From: Sphaerisporangium rhizosphaerae
GTDB taxonomy: Bacteria > Actinomycetota > Actinomycetes > Streptosporangiales > Streptosporangiaceae
NCBI RefSeq assembly: GCF_042665155.1
Contig: NZ_JBHTCG010000004.1
Coordinates: forward strand, 372,001-436,000
Length of the DNA stretch: 64,000 nt
Reading direction: 5' to 3'
Shown: positions 25,740 through 33,137 of the stretch, piece after piece
Numbering within the stretch: position 1 is the first letter of the stretch
Layout: each line of letters starts with the position of its first letter
Notes under the pieces: generated by a model
The model's database searches: none
What the model saw: the letters and a program-made list of their open reading frames with translations, nothing else
Told to the model about the DNA's origin: nothing
Made by a program: the position numbers and the translations under genes

Positions 25740-26197
25740 CTGCCGATCCCCCTTGACCCGGGCCCCCACGCGTGGGCTCTGATACTGATCAGATCTTGCA
25801 CGGTGATCAGCGCCCTGAAACCGGACGGGCGGGCCGCCGGAGGGATTTTTGATCACCGTTTGAAGGGCCGATGATCGCCTAAGGGGCGATTCGCCGAGTA
25901 CCGCCGGATATTTGGTGATCTGCCAGATGGCGAGTAATCCGGAACGGTCGGCCGTATCGGCCCCCCTTGATAGAACTGGCATTTCCAAAATACGCACCGA
26001 ATTCACCATGTGGAACCTTCGTCCTATTGGCACTGTTCCCGCATGCCGACGATCACTTGTTTGCGTCGTGTTTGCCGTACGCGGGTTCCGGTGGGCCAAC
26101 ACCGTCCGATTCGGAGCCCTAGGCTGCCAATGTTTTCTTGGCATACCGGGGAGCGGCGCCCGAGGGTAAACACGAACCAGGTGATCGGGGGGAACGG
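25740..26197. promoter_or_regulatory. Divergent region between the two WxL-like genes
   Basis: 458 bp without a gene. It contains several TGATC-centred partial palindromes (25780-25815) and is less GC-rich than its surroundings, as expected for a bidirectional promoter region. No consensus -35/-10 pair stood out. Confidence 0.4.
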
Positions 26198-27166
26198 ATG
26201 AAAAACCGCCACCGCGGTGCCTCATCGCTGCTGGCCTCGATCACGTTGGCCGCCGTGCTGAGCGCGCCCGCGGCCGCGGCCGGCGCTCCCGAGCCGCCGG
26301 ACCGCCTCCGGCCGCCGCTGGCCCGGGCGTGGCACTCCCCGTCCCCCCAGCCCACCTCCGAGCCGCCGTCGGCCCGGGCGTGGCTCTCCGCGTCCACCCA
26401 GCCCACCTCCGAGCCGTCCCCGCCGTACCCGTCCATCCCTCCGCTCCCGTCGTTCACCGGGCCGCCGGTCCAGCCGTCTCGCGGGCCGTCGTCCGCGCCG
26501 TCCGACGCGCCCTTCGCCGCGCCGTCCGACGAGCCGTTCGACGCGCCCTTCGCCACGTCGTCCGACGAGCCGTTCAGGGGGCCGCTCGTCGAGCCGTCGC
26601 CGGAGCAGGCGACCGAGCCGCCGCGAGAGGTCCCGCTCCCAGAGCCGCCACCCCGCCGGCCCCGGCCCCGTGCCGGCAGGGCGGAGGCCGGGGACACCGG
26701 CTCGCGTCCGGCGCGCCGGCAGAGAAGGGCGGCGCTGGCGAACACCTTGACGATCACCGTGCCCGCCACGGCGAACCTCGGCGCCGGCCACCTCGGCGGC
26801 ACCATCAGCTCAAGCCTCGGCACGGTCACCGTGGAGGACTCCCGCAACGGGTCGGCCTCCTGGACCGCGACGGTCTCGGCCACCGACTTCACCACCGGCG
26901 CCAGAACGGCGTCACAGACCATCTCGAAAGGCAACATCGCCTACTGGTCCGGACCGACCACCGCCTCCTCCGGCGCCGGCACCCGCACCCCTGGACAACC
27001 CACCGCGGCCCAGCGCGTCCCGCTGTCGTCGCCGGTGGCCGCCTTCAAGGGCACCAAATCGCCTTTGACCGCCATCACCAGCTGGCAGCCGACGCTGGTG
27101 GTGACCATCCCCGTCTCGGTCCAGACGGGCGTCTACACCGGCGTCATCACCCACGCGGTCGCCTGA
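26198..27166 (+). CDS. WxL-like secreted protein with long proline/serine-rich linker
   Basis: 322-aa exported protein. Signal peptide at residues 1-28 (MKNRHRGASSLLASITLAAV then cleavage near AAAAGA). Residues 30-175 are a Pro/Ser/Glu linker with internal repeats (ARAWHSPSPQPTSEPP and ARAWLSASTQPTSEPS; SDEPF units), suited to span the cell wall. The C-terminal domain (SASWTATVSATDFTTG ... IAYWSG ... GVYTGVITHAVA) is homologous to the WxL-like protein encoded divergently at 25152-25739. ATG preceded by GGGGGGAACGG. It probably shares the surface complex with the DUF916 protein. Confidence 0.78.
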   Translation: MKNRHRGASSLLASITLAAVLSAPAAAAGAPEPPDRLRPPLARAWHSPSPQPTSEPPSARAWLSASTQPTSEPSPPYPSIPPLPSFTGPPVQPSRGPSSAPSDAPFAAPSDEPFDAPFATSSDEPFRGPLVEPSPEQATEPPREVPLPEPPPRRPRPRAGRAEAGDTGSRPARRQRRAALANTLTITVPATANLGAGHLGGTISSSLGTVTVEDSRNGSASWTATVSATDFTTGARTASQTISKGNIAYWSGPTTASSGAGTRTPGQPTAAQRVPLSSPVAAFKGTKSPLTAITSWQPTLVVTIPVSVQTGVYTGVITHAVA

Positions 27167-27448
27167 TCGCGGCCTTCTCCGCCGGAGCCGCATTCTCCTT
27201 CTTTATTGGCGGACTCCTGACCGGCCACGAACAAACGCGCCGGAGGCGGGGCCGCGGCGCCGGGAGATAGTTGCACCGGCTGGGCCGAACCGCGGTGGCA
27301 ATTCACCCGGACGGCTCGTGACGGAGCGTTCGACGCCCACTGCCGGTGAAATCCGCGCATCGAGCATGACGCCATGGCACCAAAAGCATTCGAGCCGCCC
27401 AAGAAATCAATGCACTCACGTGTTCCGCATATTTCCGGAAGGAATGTC

Positions 27449-28561
27449 ATGCCTCGCAGCCCCAGGTCGCTGGGATATCCGCTCATGGTCATGGCGCTGA
27501 TCCTGGCGGCCCACATGCCGGCCGCCGCGTCCACCGCACCGCCGCACCGGCCTTCGCCCCCGCGTCCGTGGGTGAAGCTCTGCCTGAAGCTCAAGACGCA
27601 GCCCCGTCACAAGCGCATCCGCTGTTCCATCCCGCCCAAGCCCCGGGAGCGGCGGGGCGCGAGCGCGGAGCGATCCGCGCTGACGCCGACCATCAACGAG
27701 ATCTCCATTCCGACGAGCCCGGCCACCCCCGTCGGCATCGCCTCCGGGCCGGACGACAACGTGTGGTTCACCGAGAACGCCGGCAACAAGATCGGCAAGG
27801 TCACCACGGCGGGCGTGTTCACCGAGTACTCCCTGCCCACCGCCGACTCCCAGCCCGCGCACATCACCGCCGGACCGGACGGCCTGCTGTGGTTCACCGA
27901 GGCGACGGGCAACAGGATCGGCAAGATCACCACCTCGGGCACCATCACCGAGTACACCCTGCCGGTCTCGGGCTCCTACCCCTGGTCGATCACCTCGGGG
28001 CCGGACGGCAACCTGTGGTTCACCGAACCCGACGCCAACAAGGTCGCCAAGATCACCACCTCGGGCACCATCACCGAGTACACCCTGCCGACCTCCGGCG
28101 CCTACCCGCTGTTCATCACCGCCGGACCGGACGGGAACCTGTGGTTCACCGAGCCGCTCCTCGGCAAGGTCGCGCGGATCACCACCGGCGGCACGGTCAC
28201 CGAGTTCACCGCCCCCTCCGGTGCGATGCCGCTGGGCATCACCACCGGCGCGGACGGCAACCTGTGGTACGGCGACGGCAACGGCAAGGTGGGCTCGGTC
28301 ACCACCACCGGCACCTTCACCGACTACTCCCTCACCGACCCCAACGCCTTGCCCTGGGGAATGACCCTCGGCCTGGACGGCAACGTGCGGTTCGCCGAGC
28401 AGTCCGCCGGCAAGGTCGCGAGCGTCACCACGACCGGCACGGTCAGCGAGTACGCCCTGCCCACCAGTGTCGCCGGGCCGCTACAGCTCACCGTCGCCTC
28501 CGACGACAACCTCTGGGTCACCGAGGACTACGTCGACAAGCTCGCCGTCGTCACACCCTGA
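27449..28561 (+). CDS. Secreted Vgb (virginiamycin B lyase)-like beta-propeller
   Basis: 370-aa exported protein. Signal peptide at residues 1-28 (SLGYPLMVMALILAAHMPAAA). About seven repeats follow, each holding a GPDxNLWFTE strand and GKITTSGTITEYxLP turn, as in streptogramin lyase Vgb. True Vgb is cytoplasmic and about 300 aa; this one is exported with a basic 70-residue N-terminal segment, so I would not call it an antibiotic lyase. Related secreted propellers are common in actinomycetes, often as binding proteins. ATG with GGAAGGA 7 nt upstream. Confidence 0.82.
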   Translation: MPRSPRSLGYPLMVMALILAAHMPAAASTAPPHRPSPPRPWVKLCLKLKTQPRHKRIRCSIPPKPRERRGASAERSALTPTINEISIPTSPATPVGIASGPDDNVWFTENAGNKIGKVTTAGVFTEYSLPTADSQPAHITAGPDGLLWFTEATGNRIGKITTSGTITEYTLPVSGSYPWSITSGPDGNLWFTEPDANKVAKITTSGTITEYTLPTSGAYPLFITAGPDGNLWFTEPLLGKVARITTGGTVTEFTAPSGAMPLGITTGADGNLWYGDGNGKVGSVTTTGTFTDYSLTDPNALPWGMTLGLDGNVRFAEQSAGKVASVTTTGTVSEYALPTSVAGPLQLTVASDDNLWVTEDYVDKLAVVTP

Positions 28562-28571
28562 CCCGGTGATC

Positions 28572-28606
28572 CCGGCGGCCGCCGCCCCCGGCGCCGCGGC
28601 CGCCGG
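28572..28606 (+). terminator. Hairpin after the Vgb-like gene
   Basis: Perfect 9-bp inverted repeat CCGGCGGCC / GGCCGCCGG around a 17-nt GC-rich interior, starting 11 nt after the stop codon and followed by a pyrimidine-rich TCGTTCCGTCTTCTCT. A plausible terminator with a weak T tract. Confidence 0.6.
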
Positions 28607-28709
28607 TCGTTCCGTCTTCTCTCGTCCTGCCGTCCTGCCGTACGAGAGTTGTCCACAGTTTCCACAGACTCGTACACAGGTTCGAATATGATCTCCAGGG
28701 GGTACGGGC

Positions 28710-29186
28710 TCACTCGTCGGCCAGGACGGCCTGGGCCTGATCCTCGCCCCCGACGAGGCCGCGCAGCCGGTCGTTGGCGTCCTCGATCGCGCTCAGCACG
28801 ATCTCGCGCTGCTCGCCGCTCGCCTCCCCCAGCGTCTGCTCGGCCAGCTCCGTCCACACGCGTTCGATGGCGGGCACCAGCTCGTGGCCGGCCTCGGTGA
28901 CCACGATGCGCACTTGGCGGCGATCGGTGGGCACGGGCTCACGACGGAACCACCCGCCCGACTCCAGGCGGGCCAGGCTGCGAGTGGCGGTCGGCGGCTC
29001 GATGCCGAGCCGTGCCGCCAGTTCGGAGATCGTCATGCCGTCACGTTCCTGGACCAGCAGCCACAGCAGCACGTCCTGCCCCGGGTGCAGCCCGAGCGCC
29101 GCCAGCTTGCGCGCCTTCGCGGCGCGGTAGAGCTTGCTCATCTTGTTCAGCGCCCGGTTGACGCGCATGACCTCACTGCTGTCCAT
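28710..29186 (-). CDS. MarR-family transcriptional regulator
   Basis: 158-aa winged-helix repressor. The DNA-binding core is MTISELAARLGIEPPTATRSLARLE followed by the wing (EPVPTDRRQVRIVVTEAG), and N- and C-terminal helices form the dimer. It is divergent from an SDR gene across a 62-bp gap that holds a perfect 10-bp inverted repeat, so it most likely represses both. Ligand unknown; MarR/SDR pairs often answer to phenolics or quinones. Confidence 0.9.
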   Translation of the reverse strand: MDSSEVMRVNRALNKMSKLYRAAKARKLAALGLHPGQDVLLWLLVQERDGMTISELAARLGIEPPTATRSLARLESGGWFRREPVPTDRRQVRIVVTEAGHELVPAIERVWTELAEQTLGEASGEQREIVLSAIEDANDRLRGLVGGEDQAQAVLADE

Positions 29187-29206
29187 GCCCCCATCCTATC
29201 GATGTA

Positions 29207-29231
29207 TAGTCGGCTAATAGATAGCCGACTA
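29207..29231. promoter_or_regulatory. MarR operator (perfect inverted repeat)
   Basis: TAGTCGGCTA-ATAGA-TAGCCGACTA, two exact 10-bp arms around 5 bp, lies midway between the divergent MarR (start 29186) and SDR (start 29249) genes in a locally AT-rich stretch. Size and symmetry fit a MarR dimer site. Confidence 0.85.
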
Positions 29232-29248
29232 ACTATTAGGGAGCAGCC

Positions 29249-30007
29249 ATGGATCTCGGGCTCAACGGTCGCGTCGTGCTGGTCACCGGGGCGTCCGGCG
29301 CCATCGGCGCCGCGATCGCCGCGACGTTCGCGCAGGAGGGCGCTCTGGTCGCCGCGGGCTGGCACGGCAACGAGGAGAACGCGCGCGCCGTGGTCGAGTC
29401 GATCACCCAGGCGGGCGGGAAGGCGATCGCGGTGCGCATCGACCAGCGCGACCGTGACTCCGCCCGGGCGGTGACCGACCAGGTCGAACGCGAACTCGGC
29501 GACATCGCGGTCCTGGTGGCGAACGCCGTCGCCTGGCCGCCGATGGCGCCCGACACCTGGGACATCCTCAGCGAGGGCCTGGTCGCGAACGTGACCGGGA
29601 CGATGGCCCTGGTCGACGCCGTCCTTCCCCGCATGCGGGACACCGGGTGGGGACGGCTGGTGCTGATCTCCTCCGACGTGGTCGAGCAGCCGATGCCGGC
29701 GGCCGTGACCTATCCCGCGGTCAAGGGGGCGATCGAAACGGCTGCGAAGGTGCTCGCCGCCCGCGAGGCACGGCACGGCGTCCTCACCAACGTCGTCCGG
29801 CCCGGCTTCACCCTGACCGACCGGGCGCTGAACTGGCCCGGCATGGGACGGCAGGCCGTCGACGCCGAGGGGGCGAAAACACCGACGGGACGCATCTGCA
29901 CCCCCGAAGACGTCGCCAGCGCCGTCGCCTACCTGGGCTCAGCCGCCAACGGCCACATCAACGGCGAAACCCTCTCCATAGCCGGCGGCCGACAACTGAC
30001 CCGCTGA
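29249..30007 (+). CDS. SDR-family NAD(P)-dependent oxidoreductase
   Basis: 252-aa classical short-chain dehydrogenase/reductase. Cofactor loop TGASGAIGAA is at residues 13-22; the catalytic YPAVK gives Y155 and K159, with the serine in LISSD. The C-terminal region (SAANGHINGETLSIAGG) is FabG-like. GGGAG 6 nt before the ATG. Divergent from, and probably controlled by, the MarR protein. The substrate is not evident. Confidence 0.9.
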   Translation: MDLGLNGRVVLVTGASGAIGAAIAATFAQEGALVAAGWHGNEENARAVVESITQAGGKAIAVRIDQRDRDSARAVTDQVERELGDIAVLVANAVAWPPMAPDTWDILSEGLVANVTGTMALVDAVLPRMRDTGWGRLVLISSDVVEQPMPAAVTYPAVKGAIETAAKVLAAREARHGVLTNVVRPGFTLTDRALNWPGMGRQAVDAEGAKTPTGRICTPEDVASAVAYLGSAANGHINGETLSIAGGRQLTR

Positions 30008-30069
30008 CCCACTCACCCCGCACCTCGAGCAGTAGTCAATACCTGTGGATCGGTTTGAGTGTCGCCGAG

Positions 30070-30471
30070 TCAGTGAAGTTGTCCGGTCTGGTGTAGGTGA
30101 TCGAAGATGATCTGGTCGACCGGGGACACGCGGTCGCGGTCGGCGTAGCTCAGCCAGGTGATTTCTTCGATCTCGCTGCTGGGCGTCGGTACTCCGTGAT
30201 GGTCGGCGGTGTAGCAGGTCATCTGGACGGTGATGCCCTCGGCGTGGCCGTGTGCTTGGGCGTGGTAGGTGCCCACGTGGGTGGCGGTGGCGGGGATGAT
30301 GGTGATGGAGAGTTCCTCGTCGATCTCGCGAATGAGGGTTTCGAGGTCGGTTTCGCCGGGTTCGCGTTTGCCGCCGGGGATGTAGTAGGCGTTCTTGCCT
30401 CGTGACCGGGTGCTGAGGATCTTGCCGTTGTCCAGGTGGATCCAGGCGATCTTGTCGATGGTGTTGTTCAC
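30070..30471 (-). CDS. NUDIX hydrolase
   Basis: 133-aa nucleoside-diphosphate-linked-moiety hydrolase. The Nudix box is at about residues 32-55: GGKREPGETD then LIREIDEELSI, with the REx2EE catalytic core intact and Ser in place of the usual final Gly. GTG start at 30471 with GGAG 6 nt upstream; the frame stays open to 30567. It is close to an IS256 remnant and uses slightly less extreme codons than its neighbours. The substrate cannot be predicted. Confidence 0.85.
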   Translation of the reverse strand: MNNTIDKIAWIHLDNGKILSTRSRGKNAYYIPGGKREPGETDLETLIREIDEELSITIIPATATHVGTYHAQAHGHAEGITVQMTCYTADHHGVPTPSSEIEEITWLSYADRDRVSPVDQIIFDHLHQTGQLH

Positions 30472-30505
30472 CGTGTGCTCCTGTGGTCGGGGGCAGAGGG
30501 GTGGG

Positions 30506-30725
30506 TCAGGCGGCCAGGTCGTCGGGGCGTTCGAGGGGTTTCCCATTGGTGAAGACCGCTCCGGCACGAGCGAGGACGTCCAGGCGGGGTGCGTTGACCG
30601 CGCGCCGGCGGGCTTGGGCGGATTCGATCAGCTTGAGGGCCATGGCCGGCCCGGCAGCGCGGGAACCCGGTTGGTGACCTTGGTCCGATCCCGGACCGTG
30701 GCGAACGTCGATTCGACAGCCCACC
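30506..30725 (-). pseudogene. IS256-family transposase C-terminal remnant, frameshifted
   Basis: The minus strand encodes STFATVRDRTKVT in one frame and, after a small deletion near 30660, GSRAAGPAMALKLIESAQ and AVNAPRLDVLARAGAVFTNG in another. This is the characteristic C-terminus of IS256-type transposases. Only about 75 codons remain and no terminal inverted repeats were found, so it is an old fragment. To 31019 the adjoining sequence holds no further gene. Confidence 0.8.
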
Positions 30726-31019
30726 ACGCGCGGCCCCCCACCCCCAACACCTCCACCGGCCGCAACTCCGCCACCCCCGACGCCTTCACCCCGCACAGCT
30801 CCGCACCCAACACCCCACCCAGCGCAGCTCCCACCCCGGTATGTGCTGGATGTAATCGGCACCGGGTCGGCGAGTCGCAGTACGGCGATGCCGGCGCCGA
30901 CTACGGCGCCCGACCCGGTGAAGGTTCCTGGACAGCACACCCGCCATCCCCTGGCGCCCTCGGCACCCCGGCCGACCGGGCGGGTGCCGGCGCCACAGTG
31001 ACCGTGTTTGAATCGCGCC

Positions 31020-31382
31020 ATGGACCTCGATCGCGCGCAGGCGTTCGCCGACGCCTGGGTGGCCGACTGGAACTCCCACGACCTCGACCGCATCATGACG
31101 CGCTACGCCGACGACGTGGTGTTCCGCTCCCCCTTGGCGGCCCGGCTCGTCGAGGGTTCACAGGGCGTCATCCGCGGCAGCGCGGCGCTGCGGGCGTACT
31201 GGGCGGAGGGCCTGCGGCACAACCCCGGGCTGCGCTTCGACCTGCTCGGGGTCTACGCCGGCGTCGACTGCGTCGTCATCAACTTCCGCCACCAGGACGG
31301 GCGACGGTCCTGCGAAGTCCTCGTCCTGGACGGCGACCTCGTCGTCTCAGGATGGGGCACACACGCCCCGCCCCCGACCTGA
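31020..31382 (+). CDS. NTF2-like/SnoaL-family protein
   Basis: 120-aa single-domain protein with the nuclear-transport-factor-2 alpha/beta cone fold. The opening AQAFADAWVADWNSHDLDRIMTRYADDVVF and later VIRGSAALRAYWAEGL are typical of the SnoaL-like group, whose members are small isomerases, hydrolases or ligand binders. ATG at 31020; no ribosome site is visible, and the mRNA may be leaderless. No partner gene indicates a role. Confidence 0.8.
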   Translation: MDLDRAQAFADAWVADWNSHDLDRIMTRYADDVVFRSPLAARLVEGSQGVIRGSAALRAYWAEGLRHNPGLRFDLLGVYAGVDCVVINFRHQDGRRSCEVLVLDGDLVVSGWGTHAPPPT

Positions 31383-31420
31383 GCACCCCGCCACACGGAC
31401 TTCGGACCGCGGCCTTCCCC

Positions 31421-31449
31421 CGACACCGACACCGACACCGACACCGACA
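31421..31449. repeat. CGACAC hexamer repeat
   Basis: About five head-to-tail copies of a 6-bp unit (CGACAC) in non-coding sequence after the NTF2-like gene. Confidence 0.8.
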
Positions 31450-31509
31450 TGACCGTGACCATCCAGTTCGGCCTCCCGGGATCCGTACCGGCACCGTCCC
31501 CGGCCGGGC

Positions 31510-31665
31510 ATGGCGGCGACGGACGTGTCCCTGGCCGCTCTGCGCGTGTCCGACCCGCGCAGCTGGAAGAGCGCCGACTGGCTCAGCGACCTGCTCCCCC
31601 ACCTCGCTTACGGTGCCGTGGCCGCGGCCACCCTGCACCACCTGGACCGCGACCGGCGCACCTGA
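31510..31665 (+). pseudogene. Probable 3' remnant of a membrane-protein gene
   Basis: 51 codons read MAATDVSLAALRVSDPRS, then WKSADWLSDLLPHLAYGAVA and HHLDRDRRT. This resembles the C-terminal end of larger actinomycete membrane proteins (DWLSDLLPHLAYG segment). No promoter, ribosome site or upstream part is present. Surrounding bases 31383-31978 hold no other gene apart from the hexamer repeat, so I read it as a decayed fragment; an independent small protein cannot be excluded. Confidence 0.5.
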
Positions 31666-31978
31666 GACCGATCACCGATCACCATTAGAGGCGCGACCCG
31701 CCCGGCTCCCGTGCCGCCGAACGCTCACCACCACCGGCCGCGCCGGACTGCCCCCGCTCCCCGTGACACCGGGCCCGCACCGCCACCGGCCACACGGTCC
31801 ACCCGGCTCCCCGTGCCGACGGGCCCGCACCGCCACCGGTCGGCTGAGCCCGACCGTCATTGGGAATCCGAAGCAGGCCGCCACGGTGTCCCGGCGTCGG
31901 ACAGGACTTCTTACGGTGTGCGAACGGCTTAGGATCGCCGACGCCGCAGCAGGCGGGCTTCGGCCTACGCTCGGCCGG

Positions 31979-32965
31979 GTGAGGGTACTCGTGACCGGTT
32001 CGGCCGGGTTCATCGGAAGTCATGTCGTCGAGGCGCTGACGGAGTCCGGGCACGACGTGGCGGGTCTCGACCTGCGGAGCGGGCAGGACGTGCGCGACGA
32101 CGCCGTCCTCGACCGCCTGCTCCCCGGGGTGGAGGCGGTGGTCCACCAGGCGGCCAAGGTCGGGCTCGGCGTGGACGTCGCCGACCTGCCCGACTACACC
32201 TCGGTCAACGCCTACGGCACCGCCGTCCTGCTGGCGGCCATGGCCAGACATGACGTGCGCCGCCTGGTGCTGGCCTCCTCGATGGTCGTCTACGGAGAGG
32301 GCGCCTACGACTGCCCGCGGCACGGGCGGGTACGACCGGGCCCGCGCCTCGCCGGCGACCTGGCCCGAGGGCTGTTCGAACCGCGCTGCCCTGGGTGCGA
32401 CTCGCCGGTCACCTCCGCGACGATCGGCGAGGACGCCCCGCTCGACCCGCGCAACGCCTACGCCACCACCAAGCTCGCCCAGGAGCACCTGGCAGCCAAC
32501 TGGGCCCGCGAAACCGGCGGCACGGCGGTCGCCCTGCGCTACCACAACGTGTACGGGCCGCGGATGCCCAGGGACACCCCCTACTCCGGCGTCGCGGCGA
32601 TCTTCCGCTCCGCCCTGGAGGCTGGCCGCGCGCCGAAGGTGTTCGAGGACGGCCGGCAACGGCGCGACTTCGTGCACGTCCGGGACGTCGCCCGGGCGAA
32701 CCTCGCCGCCCTGGCCGGTGGCACGCCGGGATCGGTGACGGCGTACAACGTCGCCAGCGGCGAGCCCCACACAATCGGCGAGATGGCCACCGCGCTCGCC
32801 GCCGCGCGGGGCGGCCCCGAGCCGGTCGTCACCGGCGACCACCGATTCGGCGACGTCCGCCACATCGTGGCCTCCCCCGACCGAGCCACCAAAGAACTCG
32901 GTTTCCAAGCAGCCATCGCCTTCCCCGAAGGCATGAAGGAATTCGCCAACGCCCCCCTCGCCTGA
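31979..32965 (+). CDS. NAD-dependent epimerase/dehydratase with cysteine-rich insertion
   Basis: 328-aa extended SDR sugar epimerase/dehydratase, NDP-hexose type. NAD loop TGSAGFIGSH is at residues 6-15 and the catalytic YATTK at about 161. Between strand 5 and the active site lies an insertion with CPRHGRVRPGPR and CPGCDSPV, giving four Cys/His residues that could bind zinc; typical GalE-type enzymes lack it. GTG start lies 7 nt after TACGCT, consistent with leaderless expression. I recall such epimerases alongside GT2/DUF2064/molybdopterin genes in Streptomyces; here it is 12 kb or more away from them. Confidence 0.87.
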   Translation: MRVLVTGSAGFIGSHVVEALTESGHDVAGLDLRSGQDVRDDAVLDRLLPGVEAVVHQAAKVGLGVDVADLPDYTSVNAYGTAVLLAAMARHDVRRLVLASSMVVYGEGAYDCPRHGRVRPGPRLAGDLARGLFEPRCPGCDSPVTSATIGEDAPLDPRNAYATTKLAQEHLAANWARETGGTAVALRYHNVYGPRMPRDTPYSGVAAIFRSALEAGRAPKVFEDGRQRRDFVHVRDVARANLAALAGGTPGSVTAYNVASGEPHTIGEMATALAAARGGPEPVVTGDHRFGDVRHIVASPDRATKELGFQAAIAFPEGMKEFANAPLA

Positions 32966-33137
32966 TCAGTCACCACCCCCGACCGGGTCATGACGCCGCC
33001 CGCCGGGTGACTGCGCGCCGGTCCCGACGAGCGTGCATCCATGTGACCCATGCAGGCAGCTGCGATCTACTGCCGGATCGGCCAGGACCGTGCGAGAGAT
33101 CTCCTACCGGAGCCTGCTGAGCCAGGCGGTCGAGTGA

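Noticed and set aside
27449..28561. Streptogramin resistance gene vgb
   Set aside because: Propeller repeats match, but the signal peptide, basic N-terminal extension and WxL-like neighbours argue against a cytoplasmic antibiotic lyase.
28660..28700. tRNA-like T-loop GGTTCGAAT
   Set aside because: No acceptor stem, anticodon arm or CCA-compatible end can be built around it.
31904..31920. Fourth copy of the GTCAC/CGTAAGAATC promoter box, upstream of the epimerase
   Set aside because: CACACCGTAAGAA matches part of the box but lies on the opposite strand, the last bases differ, and no TANSGTCG element lies 18 bp away. Probably coincidental, or at most a lone half-site.
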